This document shows, piece after piece, positions 8,379 to 17,998 of a stretch of DNA of 64,000 nucleotides. The stretch lies in NCBI GenBank assembly GCA_009838765.1, contig VXQX01000087.1, forward strand, positions 1 through 64,000, read 5' to 3'. A model generated the notes under the pieces. The model had not been told where the DNA came from. It ran no database searches and saw only the letters and a program-made list of their open reading frames with translations. A program made the translations under genes and the position numbers. Each line of letters starts with the position of its first letter. Position 1 is the first letter of the stretch. The DNA comes from Gemmatimonadales bacterium. GTDB taxonomy: Bacteria > Gemmatimonadota > Gemmatimonadetes > Palauibacterales > Palauibacteraceae.

Positions 8379-10115
8379 CTAGTCCCGACCTCCTGTCGAC
8401 CCCAACGGGCGGGGCGCCACGGCGGCGCCCTCCCAGTCGGGGTCGGCGGCGCCGATCCAGGTGCGCGTGGCGGCGTCGTACTGCAGCCCGTGGATGCGCC
8501 CGAACGCGCCCTGCCGCGGCGTGGGCGTGATCTCGAATCCCATCTCCCGGAATTCCTCCAGCGAGGTTCCGGACCAGCCGTCCTCGGGGCCCGCTTCCAC
8601 GGAGAATCCCGCGAGCCCGTCGGGCCCCATGTCGGGATGCACGCGGGGGGCCGCGAGCGCGGCGGGTAGCGCCAGGCCGTCATCGATGACCCTGGTCACG
8701 GCCTGGACGACGGCGGAGATGATGCGGATGCCGCCGGCGGCGCCCAGGACGAGGAACGGCTCGCCGTCGTCGAGGACCATGAACGGCGTGATGCCGGACC
8801 GCGCGCGCTCGCCCGGCTCGCTGATCCCCAGGTAACCGCCCAGTGTCACGGCGTAGAGGAACCCGAGTCCGGGAGTGGCGACCTTCGCTCCCATGCCGGG
8901 GCCGATGGTCTGCGTGAGCGCGATGGCCATACCGTTTCCGTCGGCGGCGGAGAGATGCGTGGTGTGGCCGTCCTCCGGCGGCAGTCCCGGCGCCGGAGCG
9001 TCGACCGCCGACCATGGACCTTGGGCCCGTGACGCGGCCCCCGACGCGGCCCAGGACTCCGTGCCGGATTCGATGGCGGCCTCCACGGGCACCCGGACCT
9101 GCTCCGCGAGCTGGCGGGCGAACGCCTTCGACGTCACCCGTACGGCCGAGGAGTCCGAACTCGGTCGGCGGTATTCCGTCATGGCGATGGCGAGGGACTG
9201 GGCGATGACGGAAGCCCACGCTTCGTTGCTCATGCCATCGGGATCGAAGACCTCGGCGATCTGGAGGGCGAGGATCGCGATCGCGCCGGAGGCCGGAATG
9301 TCGGACCCGACGATCTCGAACCCCCGGTAGGATCCGCGCACGATCCGCGAGTCCTCCGCTTCGTAGGCCGCCAGCGCCTCGCGGGTCAGAAAGCCGCCGT
9401 TCGCCGCCATGTCGTCGGCGATGCGGCCCGCGATCTCCCCCCGGTAGAAGGCGTCGCCGCCGCCGAGGGAAATCGCCCTTAGCGTCTCGGCCATGTCCGA
9501 CTGCACGAGCCGGTCACCGGGGCGGTACGGCGACCCGTCGGCCTTCAGGTAGTAGCGCCGGGCGCCTTCGGATTCCGCCACCTGGTCCCGAGATCCGGCC
9601 TGGCGGCGCGCTTCGCCGGGCAGCAGCCGGAACCCGTGCGCCGCGTAGTCGATCGCCGGGGCCATGATCGTGGTCAGCGGGAGGGAGCCGTATTCCTCAT
9701 GCAGGCGCATGAGGCCCGCGACCGATCCGGGCACGCCGACGGTCGGATAACCGTAGGCGGCGCGGGGCGCCGTGGACGGGTCGTACCCGAGCGGAACCGA
9801 CGTCGTCCCGTCGATGCCCGCGACCCCGCCGTCGGGCGTCCGAATGAGGATCTGGTTGCGCCCCCCGATGCTGTTCATGCTCGGCTCGACGACGGAGATC
9901 GCGAACGCGGCGGCGACGGCCGCATCCGCGGCGTTCCCCCCGAGTTCCAGCATCCGCGCACCCGCGGCTGCGGCCAGCGGCTGCGCCGCGACGACGACTC
10001 CGTCCGCCGAGCGCGCGACCTGCGGCGCACTCTGCGCGCCCAGCCGCAGCGGAACGACCGCGAACGCGACGACCGCGAGAACGGTCGTGCCGCACCTCCC
10101 GATGCCTGGCTTCAT
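8379..10115 (-). CDS. ggt: Gamma-glutamyltransferase family protein, secreted
   Basis: The 578-residue protein begins at the ATG at 10115, which has GGAGG five bases upstream and gives a clean signal peptide ending near LGAQS. An upstream in-frame start would add 38 charged residues before the signal and is less likely. The family hallmarks are present: GGNAADAAVA near residue 60, the VVEPSMNSIGG substrate region, and the autoprocessing site TTHLSAADG whose first Thr (T385) would become the N-terminal nucleophile of the small subunit. It would cleave or transfer gamma-glutamyl groups, for example from glutathione, in the periplasm. It diverges from the tetR gene. Confidence 0.9.
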   Translation of the reverse strand: MKPGIGRCGTTVLAVVAFAVVPLRLGAQSAPQVARSADGVVVAAQPLAAAAGARMLELGGNAADAAVAAAFAISVVEPSMNSIGGRNQILIRTPDGGVAGIDGTTSVPLGYDPSTAPRAAYGYPTVGVPGSVAGLMRLHEEYGSLPLTTIMAPAIDYAAHGFRLLPGEARRQAGSRDQVAESEGARRYYLKADGSPYRPGDRLVQSDMAETLRAISLGGGDAFYRGEIAGRIADDMAANGGFLTREALAAYEAEDSRIVRGSYRGFEIVGSDIPASGAIAILALQIAEVFDPDGMSNEAWASVIAQSLAIAMTEYRRPSSDSSAVRVTSKAFARQLAEQVRVPVEAAIESGTESWAASGAASRAQGPWSAVDAPAPGLPPEDGHTTHLSAADGNGMAIALTQTIGPGMGAKVATPGLGFLYAVTLGGYLGISEPGERARSGITPFMVLDDGEPFLVLGAAGGIRIISAVVQAVTRVIDDGLALPAALAAPRVHPDMGPDGLAGFSVEAGPEDGWSGTSLEEFREMGFEITPTPRQGAFGRIHGLQYDAATRTWIGAADPDWEGAAVAPRPLGSTGGRD

Positions 10116-10255
10116 GAATCCTCCGTCGATGTTGCGGTCCCCGGCAGCCCGTGACACAAGTCCTGCCGAATTCGGGCGGCGATGCACCTCGCGCGTGCAT
10201 CTCGCCCGCGAGAAACTTGCGCGCCGCACGAGCCGTGACTAGGGTCCCGATCATC

Positions 10256-10271
10256 TTGACAAGACTGTTAA
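10256..10271 (+). promoter_or_regulatory. Putative operator and -35 region upstream of tetR
   Basis: TTGACA (10256-10261), AGAC and TGTTAA (10266-10271) form an imperfect dyad with arms matching at five of six positions. TTGACA is also a perfect -35 hexamer. The site lies 27 bp before the tetR start in the divergent ggt/tetR region, as expected for TetR-type autoregulation. No good -10 is visible at 17 bp, so the promoter reading is tentative. Confidence 0.4.
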
Positions 10272-10297
10272 ACGATTTGGACAACACGAGGATCGCG

Positions 10298-10966
10298 ATG
10301 GTGCCGCAAGCTTCGGCCGCTACACGACCGGCGGATACCGAACAGAGGATCTTCGACGCCGCGCTCACGGTATTCGCCCGCAAGGGACGGGACGGCGCCC
10401 GATTGCAGGAGATCGCGGATCACGCCGGGATCAATCGCGCGCTGCTGCACTACTATTTCCGCACCAAGGAGCAGCTCTACGAGGCCGTGTTCGAGCACGG
10501 GTGCCGGCAGTTCATGACCGGACTCAGCCAGTCGCTGCGGGCGGAGGAAGGAGTCGAGGACAGCCTGCGCGCGTTCGTATACGGCTACATCGACTACATC
10601 TACGAGCACCAGGACATGGCCCGACTCATGCTGAACGAATGCCTGTGCGGCGGCGGCATCCTGGAGCGGCACTTCGCTGCCGCGATCGAGGCGCGCGACG
10701 AGGTGCCCGGGCTGCTGCTCGAGGACCGGCTGCGCGCGGCCCTCGGTGCCGGCGAGATCCGCGAGGTCGACCTCCGGCACACGCTGCTCACGATCGTATC
10801 CGCCTGCCTGTTTCCGTTCGTCGCCCTCCCGACGGTGCGCCTCTTCCACTCCCGCGCCGTGGAGGACTTCGATCGCTTCCTGCAGGAACGGAAGGCCCAC
10901 ATCGTCGATCTCCTGCTCGCGGGTCTGCGGCCGACCGAGGGCGTCTGGGGGAGGGAACTCGCGTGA
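10298..10966 (+). CDS. TetR/AcrR-family regulator heading the efflux-PKS run
   Basis: A 222-residue TetR-type repressor. Residues about 17-65 are the DNA-binding domain (RIFDAALTVFARKG, LQEIADHAGINRALLHYYFRTKEQLY); the rest is a helical ligand-binding domain with a TetR C-terminal pattern. The ATG at 10298 is preceded by GAGG and puts the HTH at the usual place; a longer frame upstream (from 10151) overlaps the ggt start region and lacks family support. Its stop overlaps the GTG of the outer-membrane factor gene, so it is co-translated with the RND pump and probably controls the pump and what follows. The ligand could be the cluster product. Confidence 0.88.
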   Translation: MVPQASAATRPADTEQRIFDAALTVFARKGRDGARLQEIADHAGINRALLHYYFRTKEQLYEAVFEHGCRQFMTGLSQSLRAEEGVEDSLRAFVYGYIDYIYEHQDMARLMLNECLCGGGILERHFAAAIEARDEVPGLLLEDRLRAALGAGEIREVDLRHTLLTIVSACLFPFVALPTVRLFHSRAVEDFDRFLQERKAHIVDLLLAGLRPTEGVWGRELA

Positions 10967-12567
10967 GCGCCGCGACGGCGGTCTCCGGGATCGGGGTACG
11001 CGGTTTCTCACGAGCGGGTGGGTTTCTCCTGCTTGCGGCGGCGGGCGCGTGTTCGTTCGCGCCGGGCCCTCGGCTCCCGGCCACGGTCGCCGAACTCCCC
11101 GCGGCGTACGAGGCGGAAGCTCCTGCGGTCGAGGCGGCACCCGAGCCCCGCGACTGGTGGCGCGCATTCGACGACGCGACGCTGGATCGCCTGATCGAGA
11201 CGGCGCTCGTCGCCAACCTCGACCTGCACGAAGCCGTCGCGCGGCTGGAGGAACTGCGGCACCGGTACCGGATCGCGCGGGCGCCGCTCTTCCCGGCGCT
11301 GACGCTCGACGCGAACGGCAACCGGTCCAGCACCCCGGCCAACACGGGCCTCGGGTCGCAGTTCGGGGGCGACGGGGATGACGGCGGCGACAGTCCGATC
11401 CCCGGGCTCAGCTTCAATTTCCCCGACCGGTTCGAGTTCACCACCTATTCGGCCTCGCTCGGCTTTGCCTACGAACTCGACTTCTGGGGCCGGCTGCGCA
11501 ACGAGTCCGGGGCGGCGGTCCGAGACTTCCTGGCCTCCCGGGCGGACGCGGAGACCGTACGGCTCACGGTCATCGCCTCCACCATCTCGACGTATCTCGA
11601 GGTCGTCTCCGCGCGAGGGCAGCTCGCCATCGCCGAGGACAACGTCGACCTGCTCCGGGAGCGCGCCGAACTCACCCGGGAGCGGTATCAGGCCGGCGTC
11701 ACGAACACCTTCGAGCTCTATGCGATCCGGCAGCAGTACCGGACCGCCGAGTCGAACCTGCCGGGGCTGCGCACGGCCGTGGACGACGCGGAAGGACGCC
11801 TGGCCCTCCTCGTGGGACGGTACGCGGGGATGATCGAGGACCTGCTCCCGCCGGAACTCGAGCCGGCGGTCGATACGACCCCGATTCCCGGCGGGCTGCC
11901 GGCGTCGCTGCTCGAGGATCGGCCCGACGTCATGGCCGCATTCGAGCGCGTCGAGGCCGCGCGCCGCAGGGTCGGAGCGCGCCGGGCCGAACTGCTCCCC
12001 ACGATCTCCCTGAACGGGGCCGTCGGCCGCCAGGCGGGCGAACTCGGGGACCTGCGGTTCGTCGACCAGTGGTTCACGAACCTCATCGGCGGCCTCGTGG
12101 CGCCGATCTTCCAGGGCGGCCGCCTGCGGGCCAACCTCGGGGCGGCCTGGGCGCAGTACGACCAGGCGCTCATCGCCTACGCGCGCACGGTCCTGGGCGC
12201 CTACCGGGAGGTACGGACGAGCCTGCGGCAGTTCGAAAACGAGCGGGAGCGGTACGCGCAGGTCATGGAACAGGTCGCCGACGCCCGCGCCTCGCTGGAG
12301 AACCAGTTGGAGCGCTACCAGAGCGGGGTGGGGGACTACGTCGAGTACCTTGACGCGAGGGTCAACCTGAACGGCGCGGAAACCACGCGGGTGCTCGCCG
12401 AACGCGGCATCGGAGAAGCGCGGCTCGCCGTGCACCGCGCTCTGGGCGGCGCGTGGGTGGCCGAGGATGTCGAGGATGTCGAGGCTGTAGAGGCTGTAGA
12501 GGATGTAGAGGATGTCGAGACGAATGAAGACCCGGGGGACGCGGCTTCGCTCCCCGATCGGAGATAG
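10963..12567 (+). CDS. Outer-membrane factor of an RND pump (NodT/TolC-like lipoprotein)
   Basis: A 534-residue protein starting at GTG 10963, overlapping the tetR stop (GTGA). The N-terminal signal ends at a lipobox-like AAAGAC, so it is probably lipidated, as in NodT-type factors. The mature part starts with the typical PRDWWRAFDDATLDRLIETALVANLDL block and holds two outer-membrane efflux repeats (about residues 70-270 and 290-470) with long helices. It forms the outer-membrane exit duct of a tripartite pump with the next two genes. The extreme C-terminus is odd: a 9-bp tandem repeat adds an acidic Val-Glu-Asp tail after the normal family end. Confidence 0.9.
   Translation: MSAATAVSGIGVRGFSRAGGFLLLAAAGACSFAPGPRLPATVAELPAAYEAEAPAVEAAPEPRDWWRAFDDATLDRLIETALVANLDLHEAVARLEELRHRYRIARAPLFPALTLDANGNRSSTPANTGLGSQFGGDGDDGGDSPIPGLSFNFPDRFEFTTYSASLGFAYELDFWGRLRNESGAAVRDFLASRADAETVRLTVIASTISTYLEVVSARGQLAIAEDNVDLLRERAELTRERYQAGVTNTFELYAIRQQYRTAESNLPGLRTAVDDAEGRLALLVGRYAGMIEDLLPPELEPAVDTTPIPGGLPASLLEDRPDVMAAFERVEAARRRVGARRAELLPTISLNGAVGRQAGELGDLRFVDQWFTNLIGGLVAPIFQGGRLRANLGAAWAQYDQALIAYARTVLGAYREVRTSLRQFENERERYAQVMEQVADARASLENQLERYQSGVGDYVEYLDARVNLNGAETTRVLAERGIGEARLAVHRALGGAWVAEDVEDVEAVEAVEDVEDVETNEDPGDAASLPDRR
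12463..12516 (+). repeat. Six 9-bp coding tandem repeats at the 3' end of the OMF gene
   Basis: Six units of the type GAGGATGTC/GAGGCTGTA run in frame and encode E-D-V, E-D-V, E-A-V, E-A-V, E-D-V, E-D-V. They lie beyond the conserved domain, so length changes would be tolerated. Confidence 0.85.
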
Positions 12568-12576
12568 GGCGGAACG

Positions 12577-13884
12577 ATGGAAGACGGAACGCGGCACACG
12601 CCGCGCGAGGCCGGGGACACGGGGGCGCCCGTCGCCCCGCCCGCATTCATGAAGCGGTTGGTACAGGGGGCGATCGTGATCGGCGTGGGCGTGTTCGGCT
12701 TCGCGCTGCTGTTCGGCATGCGCGCCGAACCGGCGGAGGTGGAACCGCCGCGCGTGATCCCCACGGTCAGCACGGTGCCCGCCCGCGTGACGCAGGGCGC
12801 GATCACGGTGCGGGGCGGCGGCACGGTCCGCCCCAGCGCGGAGGTCACGATCGCGTCGCAGGTCGGCGGGCGCGTGATCTGGACCGCGCCCGCCCTCGTG
12901 AGCGGCGGGCGTTTCGCCGAGAACGAGCCGCTCCTGCGGGTGGACCCGGCCGACTACGAGAACGCCGTCGAGGCTGCGGAGGCGGATGTCGCCCAGCGCG
13001 AAGTGGCGTTGCTGGAAGCCGAGGAGAACGCGCGCCTGGCCCTCGACGAGTGGAGGCGGCTCGCCGCCCGCGAGGATCTCGACCCGACGCCGCCCAACGC
13101 GCTCGTCACGCGCCAGCCGCAACTCGATGCGGCCGCGGCGGCCCTCAGGAGCGCCCGGGCCAGGCTGGAAGACGCGCGCCTGGCGCTGGAGCGAACCTGG
13201 ATCCGGGCTCCGTTCAATGGGATCGTGCGCGAGGAGACGGTCGATCCCGGGCAGTTCGTCGCGTCCGGCCAGGCCGTCGGCCGTCTGTACGCGACGGACG
13301 CGGTGGAGATCGTCGTGCCGCTGAGCGACAACGAGGCGGCGCTGATCGAGCGCCTGTGGAATGCGCGCGCGGGCGACGCCGCGACCCGCATCCCGGTCGA
13401 AATCGTGTCCGAGTACGGCGGAGTCGATTACGCGTGGTCGGGATACGTGGACCGGGCGGAGGCGGCGCTCGACGAGCAGACGCGGACGGTCGATGTGATC
13501 GTCACGGTTCCTGAACCCTTCACGTCCCCGGAGGACGATCCCCACCGCCCGCCGCTCCTGCTCGGCAGCTACGCGACGGTGGACATCGAAGGCACGAGCT
13601 TCGAGGAATACGCCGTCGTCCCGGCCGCCGCCGTGCGCGACGGCGATGTCCTCTGGACCGTCGAGAACGACACCCTGCTCGTCATGACTCCGGTCGAGCC
13701 GATCCAGGAAGTGGACGATGAAGCCGTGGTGCTCGGACGGATCCCGGACGGCACCCCGGTCATCGTGTCGATGCTCCTCTTCGTCACCGAGGGCATGACG
13801 GTGCGGCCGGTTCAGTTGCTGGAGAGCGCCGGGCCGTGGGAGCGGGGCGCCAACGGCGACGAGCGGGAAGGAGACGGCTCATGA
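12577..13884 (+). CDS. RND efflux periplasmic adaptor (membrane-fusion protein)
   Basis: A 435-residue HlyD/AcrA-type adaptor. Residues about 30-50 form the inner-membrane anchor (AIVIGVGVFGFALLFG). The lipoyl-like half motifs (VASQVGGRVIW and IRAPFNGIVREETVDPGQFV) flank a long coiled coil (about 125-205) rich in Ala, Glu and Arg. Beta-barrel and membrane-proximal domains follow (YVDRAEAALDEQTRTVDVIV). It links the RND pump to the outer-membrane factor. It starts 9 bp after the OMF gene and overlaps the pump gene by ATGA. The pump is of the AcrAB-TolC architecture with the OMF gene first. Confidence 0.9.
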   Translation: MEDGTRHTPREAGDTGAPVAPPAFMKRLVQGAIVIGVGVFGFALLFGMRAEPAEVEPPRVIPTVSTVPARVTQGAITVRGGGTVRPSAEVTIASQVGGRVIWTAPALVSGGRFAENEPLLRVDPADYENAVEAAEADVAQREVALLEAEENARLALDEWRRLAAREDLDPTPPNALVTRQPQLDAAAAALRSARARLEDARLALERTWIRAPFNGIVREETVDPGQFVASGQAVGRLYATDAVEIVVPLSDNEAALIERLWNARAGDAATRIPVEIVSEYGGVDYAWSGYVDRAEAALDEQTRTVDVIVTVPEPFTSPEDDPHRPPLLLGSYATVDIEGTSFEEYAVVPAAAVRDGDVLWTVENDTLLVMTPVEPIQEVDDEAVVLGRIPDGTPVIVSMLLFVTEGMTVRPVQLLESAGPWERGANGDEREGDGS

Positions 13885-16800
13885 GGCGGGCGATCGGGTG
13901 GATGGCCAAGCACGGAGTCGCCGCCAACCTGCTGATGGTGCTGATCATCCTGGCGGGATTCGTGAGCCTCGTAAGTCTGCCGCAGGAGACGTTCCCGGAG
14001 ATCTCCCTCGACACGATTCAGGTACAGGTCCAATACCCCGGAGCGTCGCCCGACGAGGTCGAGCAGGCGATCGTGCGGCGGGTCGAGGAGCGGATCACGG
14101 GCATCCAGGGCGTCGACCGCGTGACGAGCGCCGCCTCGGAGGGCGTCGGCGTCGTGCTCGCCGAACTGTCGCTGGGCACGGATGAGTCGAAGACGCTGGA
14201 CGAGATCAAGTCCGCCATCGACCGGATCACGAGCTTCCCCGTCGATGCAGAGGAGCCGGAGGTGGTCGCGCTGACGGCGCAAGGCCGCGTCATGGAGATC
14301 GCGATTTTCGGCGATGTCCCCGAGCGGACGCTCAAGGAGATCGCGAACCGGGTCAAGGATGACCTCACTTCGCTGCCGACGATCTCCCTCGTCCGCGTTT
14401 CCGGCGTCCGGCAGTACGAGATCTCCATCGAAGTGTCGAAGGCGGCCCTGCGCGCGCACGGCCTGACGCTTGATGAGGTGGCCGCGGCGGTGCGGCGCGG
14501 CAGCCTCGACCTTCCCGGCGGGAGCGTCGAGACCGACCGCGAGGAGATTCTCGTGCATATCCGGGGGCAGAACTACACCCGGGCGGACTTCGCGGACATC
14601 GTCGTGCGGGCGAACGTCGACGGGTCGATGCTTCGCCTCTCCGATGTCGCGGACATCCAGGACGGCTTCGAGCACGTCGACCTCATCAACGCTTACAACG
14701 GGCAGCCGACGGCCTTCGTCCAGGTCCTGCGGACGGGTGACGAGCGGGTCCTGGAGATCTCCGACGAGGTCGAGCGCTACCTGGAGGAGGAACTGGCCAT
14801 CTCCCTCCCGCGGGGCGTCGACTACAGCATCTGGCGCAGCGAAGCCTCGTACCTGCAGAGCCGCATCGATCTCCTCATCAAGAACGGCCGGCTGGGTCTG
14901 ATCCTCGTGCTCATTGCGCTGGCCCTCTTCCTCGACCTGCGCCTCGCGTTCTGGACCGCGGTCGGGATCTTCCTCTCCTTCGCCGGCGTGTTCGCGGTGA
15001 TGGCGTGGGTCGGCATCTCCATCAACATGATGACGCTGTTCGGCTTCATCCTCGCGATCGGAATCGTGGTGGACGACGCGATCGTGGTGGGGGAGAACAT
15101 CTTCGCCGAACGGGAAAAAGGCACGGCCGCGCTCCGGGCGGCGATCAAGGGCACGAGACGCGTCTCCGTCCCGGTGATCTTCGCCGTGTTCACCACCGTG
15201 GCCGCGTTCACGCCGCTGCTCTTCGTGCCCGGCAGCCTCGGGAAGTTTCTCTACGTGATCCCCGCGATCGTGATCTCCGTGCTGCTGCTCTCGCTCGTCG
15301 AGGTCCTGTTCATTCTCCCCTACCACCTCTCGCACCTGCCGGCGCCGGGCGCGAGCCGCGGGAAGGGAGGCTGGCTGGGGCCCGTCTACCGCCTGCAGGC
15401 GCTCGTCCAGACGAATCTGCAGCGCTTCATCGACGGTCCGCTGGAGCGCTCCGTGCGCTTCGCCGTGCGGCGGCCGGGGCTGACGGTGCTCGGTGCCGTC
15501 TCCTCGCTGATGATCGTGGCGGGGCTCGTGGCGGGACGGCATCTCCGGTTCAGCCTCCTGCCCGTGATCGAGGGCGAGGAGGTCGTCGCCTACATCGAGA
15601 TGGCCGAGGGCACGACCAGTGAGCGCACCGCGGAAGTCGCCAGCTACGTGGAGGGGCAGGGGTACGCGGCGATCGCGGACCTCGAAGCGCAGTTGCCGGC
15701 TGATGAGCCGCCGCTGGTCGAGGCAGTCTTCACGAGCATCGGACAGCGCCCCTCGCAGGCCGGAGGCCCCGGCATGAGCGCCGAAGCGAGCTTCGTCCGC
15801 TCGAACATCGCCGAGGTGAGCCTGCGGCTGACCGACCCGGAGATCCGGGACCTGCCGGCCATCGAGGTGGAGCGGGCCTGGCGGGAGCGTGTCGGGCCGG
15901 TCGCCGGTGCGCGGGAACTCACGTTCAGTTCCATCCTCATCGATCTGGGGTCGCCGGTGCAGGTGGAACTTTCCCATCCGGACACGGCGATGCTGAACGC
16001 GGCGGTGCCGGAGTTCACGGACCGCCTGCTGCGCATCGCGGGCGTGGCGGAGGTCCGCGACGACCGGGGCCGGGGCAAGCGCGAGCTGGAGCTGGAACTC
16101 AAGCCCGCCGCCCGCACCCTCGGGATCACGCTCGACGACTTGGCGCGCCAGGTGCGCGGGGCGTTCTTCGGGAACGAGGTCTACCGACTGCAGCGGGGCC
16201 GCGACGAGGTGCGCGTCTACGTCCGGCTCCCGGAATCTGAACGAAACACGCTCGCCGACCTGCAGGACTACCGGATCCGCACGCCGACGGGGGGCGAGGC
16301 GCCGCTGTCGGAGGTCGCGGATGTGTCCTTCGGGATCGCTTCGTCCACGATCAACCGGATCGATGGACGCCGCATCGTGACGGTCACGGCGGATGTGGAC
16401 GCCGCCGTGATCACGGGACAGGAGGTCAACACGGAGATTACATCGGCGATCCTGCCGGAACTGCAGGCCCGATATCCGGGCCTCCGCTACGGGTTCGGCG
16501 GCGAGCAGCGCCAGCAGACGCTGGCGTTCGAGGGCATCGCCCGCGGTTTCGTGCTCGCACTGCTCGCGATCTACGCGCTCCTCGCCATCCCCTTCCGCTC
16601 GTACCTGCAGCCGCTCGTCGTCATGGCGTCGATTCCGCTGGGGCTCGTGGGCGCCGCGATCGGGCACCTGATCATGGGGCTCGACCTCGGCATGCTCTCA
16701 ATGTTCGGGCTCGTGGGTCTGTCGGGCGTGGTCGTGAACGACTCGCTCGTCCTCATCGACTTCATCAACGAACGGCGTCGAAGCGGACTCCCCATGTCGG

Positions 16801-17093
16801 AGGCGATCGTGCAGGGGGCGAAGGTCCGCTTCCGGCCCATCATGCTGACCTCGGTGACCACGTTCCTCGGAGTATCGCCGATCATCCTCGAGCGCAGCAC
16901 GCAGGCGCAGTTCCTCTCGCCCATGGCGGTGAGTCTCGGGTTCGGAATCCTGTTCGCCACCTTCATCATCATGCTCGCCGTGCCCGCCCTGGCGATGATG
17001 AACTACACCTTCACGCAACGGGCGAAGCGGGTTTTCGTTCGCTGGCGGCGCAAGCCCGCGCTGGGCCTGGCCGCGGGAGGAGTCAAGCGCTGA
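13881..17093 (+). CDS. RND-family efflux pump, inner-membrane subunit
   Basis: A 1070-residue AcrB-type proton antiporter. The first membrane helix is at residues 12-30, and two large periplasmic loops (about 35-330 and 560-870) are each followed by a block of helices. The proton-relay aspartates in TM4 are visible as D398 and D399 in [15 protein letters not shown]. Both halves show the internal duplication of the family. The ATG at 13881 overlaps the adaptor stop. The next gene, cysD, begins inside this gene's stop codon (CTGA), so the pump and the sulfate-activation genes are directly coupled. Substrate is unknown; context suggests export of the amphiphilic product of the downstream cluster. 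Confidence 0.92.
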   Translation: MRRAIGWMAKHGVAANLLMVLIILAGFVSLVSLPQETFPEISLDTIQVQVQYPGASPDEVEQAIVRRVEERITGIQGVDRVTSAASEGVGVVLAELSLGTDESKTLDEIKSAIDRITSFPVDAEEPEVVALTAQGRVMEIAIFGDVPERTLKEIANRVKDDLTSLPTISLVRVSGVRQYEISIEVSKAALRAHGLTLDEVAAAVRRGSLDLPGGSVETDREEILVHIRGQNYTRADFADIVVRANVDGSMLRLSDVADIQDGFEHVDLINAYNGQPTAFVQVLRTGDERVLEISDEVERYLEEELAISLPRGVDYSIWRSEASYLQSRIDLLIKNGRLGLILVLIALALFLDLRLAFWTAVGIFLSFAGVFAVMAWVGISINMMTLFGFILAIGIVVDDAIVVGENIFAEREKGTAALRAAIKGTRRVSVPVIFAVFTTVAAFTPLLFVPGSLGKFLYVIPAIVISVLLLSLVEVLFILPYHLSHLPAPGASRGKGGWLGPVYRLQALVQTNLQRFIDGPLERSVRFAVRRPGLTVLGAVSSLMIVAGLVAGRHLRFSLLPVIEGEEVVAYIEMAEGTTSERTAEVASYVEGQGYAAIADLEAQLPADEPPLVEAVFTSIGQRPSQAGGPGMSAEASFVRSNIAEVSLRLTDPEIRDLPAIEVERAWRERVGPVAGARELTFSSILIDLGSPVQVELSHPDTAMLNAAVPEFTDRLLRIAGVAEVRDDRGRGKRELELELKPAARTLGITLDDLARQVRGAFFGNEVYRLQRGRDEVRVYVRLPESERNTLADLQDYRIRTPTGGEAPLSEVADVSFGIASSTINRIDGRRIVTVTADVDAAVITGQEVNTEITSAILPELQARYPGLRYGFGGEQRQQTLAFEGIARGFVLALLAIYALLAIPFRSYLQPLVVMASIPLGLVGAAIGHLIMGLDLGMLSMFGLVGLSGVVVNDSLVLIDFINERRRSGLPMSEAIVQGAKVRFRPIMLTSVTTFLGVSPIILERSTQAQFLSPMAVSLGFGILFATFIIMLAVPALAMMNYTFTQRAKRVFVRWRRKPALGLAAGGVKR

Positions 17094-17998
17094 ACGAGCT
17101 CTCGGGCGCCTGGCCGGCGTCGCTCGAGTCCGAAGCCATCGAAATCCTCCGGGAGGGTCTCGCGGCGTCGTCGCGGCCCGTGATGCTGTATTCGATCGGG
17201 AAGGATTCCTCGGTGCTCCTGCACCTCGCCCGAAAAGCCTTCTGGCCCGCGGCGCCGCCCTTCCCGCTGCTCCATGTCGACACGACGTGGAAGTTCCGGG
17301 AGATGATCGCGTTCCGGGACCGAGCGGCGGCAGCGGCGGGTGTGGAACTCCGCGTTCACACGAACGAGGACGGGCTGCGCAAGGGCGTCAATCCGTTCGA
17401 TCACGGATCTGAACGCTACACCGACGTCATGAAGACGGCGGCGCTGCGGCAGGCGCTCGACGAGGGCGACTACGACATCATCTTCGTCGGCGCCCGGCGG
17501 GACGAGGAGAAGTCACGCGCCAAGGAACGCGTGTTCTCGCTTCGCGACGCGGCCCACCAGTGGGACCCGAAGGCGCAGCGTCCGGAGCCGTGGAACCTGT
17601 ACAACACCCGTCTGGGGCCCGGCGAGTCCCTGCGCGTGTCGCCGCTTTCCAACTGGACCGAAGCGGATGTGTGGCGATACATCCGCGCGGAAGAGATCCC
17701 GATCGTGCCGCTCTATTTCGCCGCCGAACGCCCCGTCGTCGAGCGGGATGGACGGTGGATCATGGTCGACGACGACCGGATGCCGCTGCGCCCGGGCGAG
17801 GAGCCGCAGCCGCGCCGCATCCGTTTCCGGACGCTGGGCTGCTACCCGCTGACGGCCGCCGTCGAGAGCGACGCGGACACGCTCGACGCGGTCATCGCCG
17901 AGACGCTCGCGACGGACCGCTCCGAGCGCGAGGGGCGTCTCATCGATCATGACCGCGACGGCTCGATGGAACTCAAGAAGAAGCAGGGCTACTTCTGA
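17090..17998 (+). CDS. cysD: Sulfate adenylyltransferase small subunit, apparent CTG start
   Basis: CysD is the ATP-pyrophosphatase half of ATP sulfurylase; with CysN it makes adenosine phosphosulfate from sulfate and ATP. The PP-loop-like motif SIGKDS is at residues 35-40, followed by [15 protein letters not shown] and the [15 protein letters not shown] segment. No ATG, GTG or TTG gives the conserved N-terminus ([20 protein letters not shown]). A CTG at 17090, seven bases after GGGAGGAG and overlapping the RND stop as CTGA, yields 302 residues, the length I recall for E. coli CysD. The first standard in-frame start (GTG 17180) would cut into the motif region. Stop and cysNC start overlap (TGATG). 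Confidence 0.9.
   Translation: MNELSGAWPASLESEAIEILREGLAASSRPVMLYSIGKDSSVLLHLARKAFWPAAPPFPLLHVDTTWKFREMIAFRDRAAAAAGVELRVHTNEDGLRKGVNPFDHGSERYTDVMKTAALRQALDEGDYDIIFVGARRDEEKSRAKERVFSLRDAAHQWDPKAQRPEPWNLYNTRLGPGESLRVSPLSNWTEADVWRYIRAEEIPIVPLYFAAERPVVERDGRWIMVDDDRMPLRPGEEPQPRRIRFRTLGCYPLTAAVESDADTLDAVIAETLATDRSEREGRLIDHDRDGSMELKKKQGYF

Noticed and set aside
13812-16667. A 951-codon minus-strand open frame opposite the RND pump
   Set aside because: The sense strand encodes a full RND transporter. The antisense frame is charged, repetitive and has no family features.
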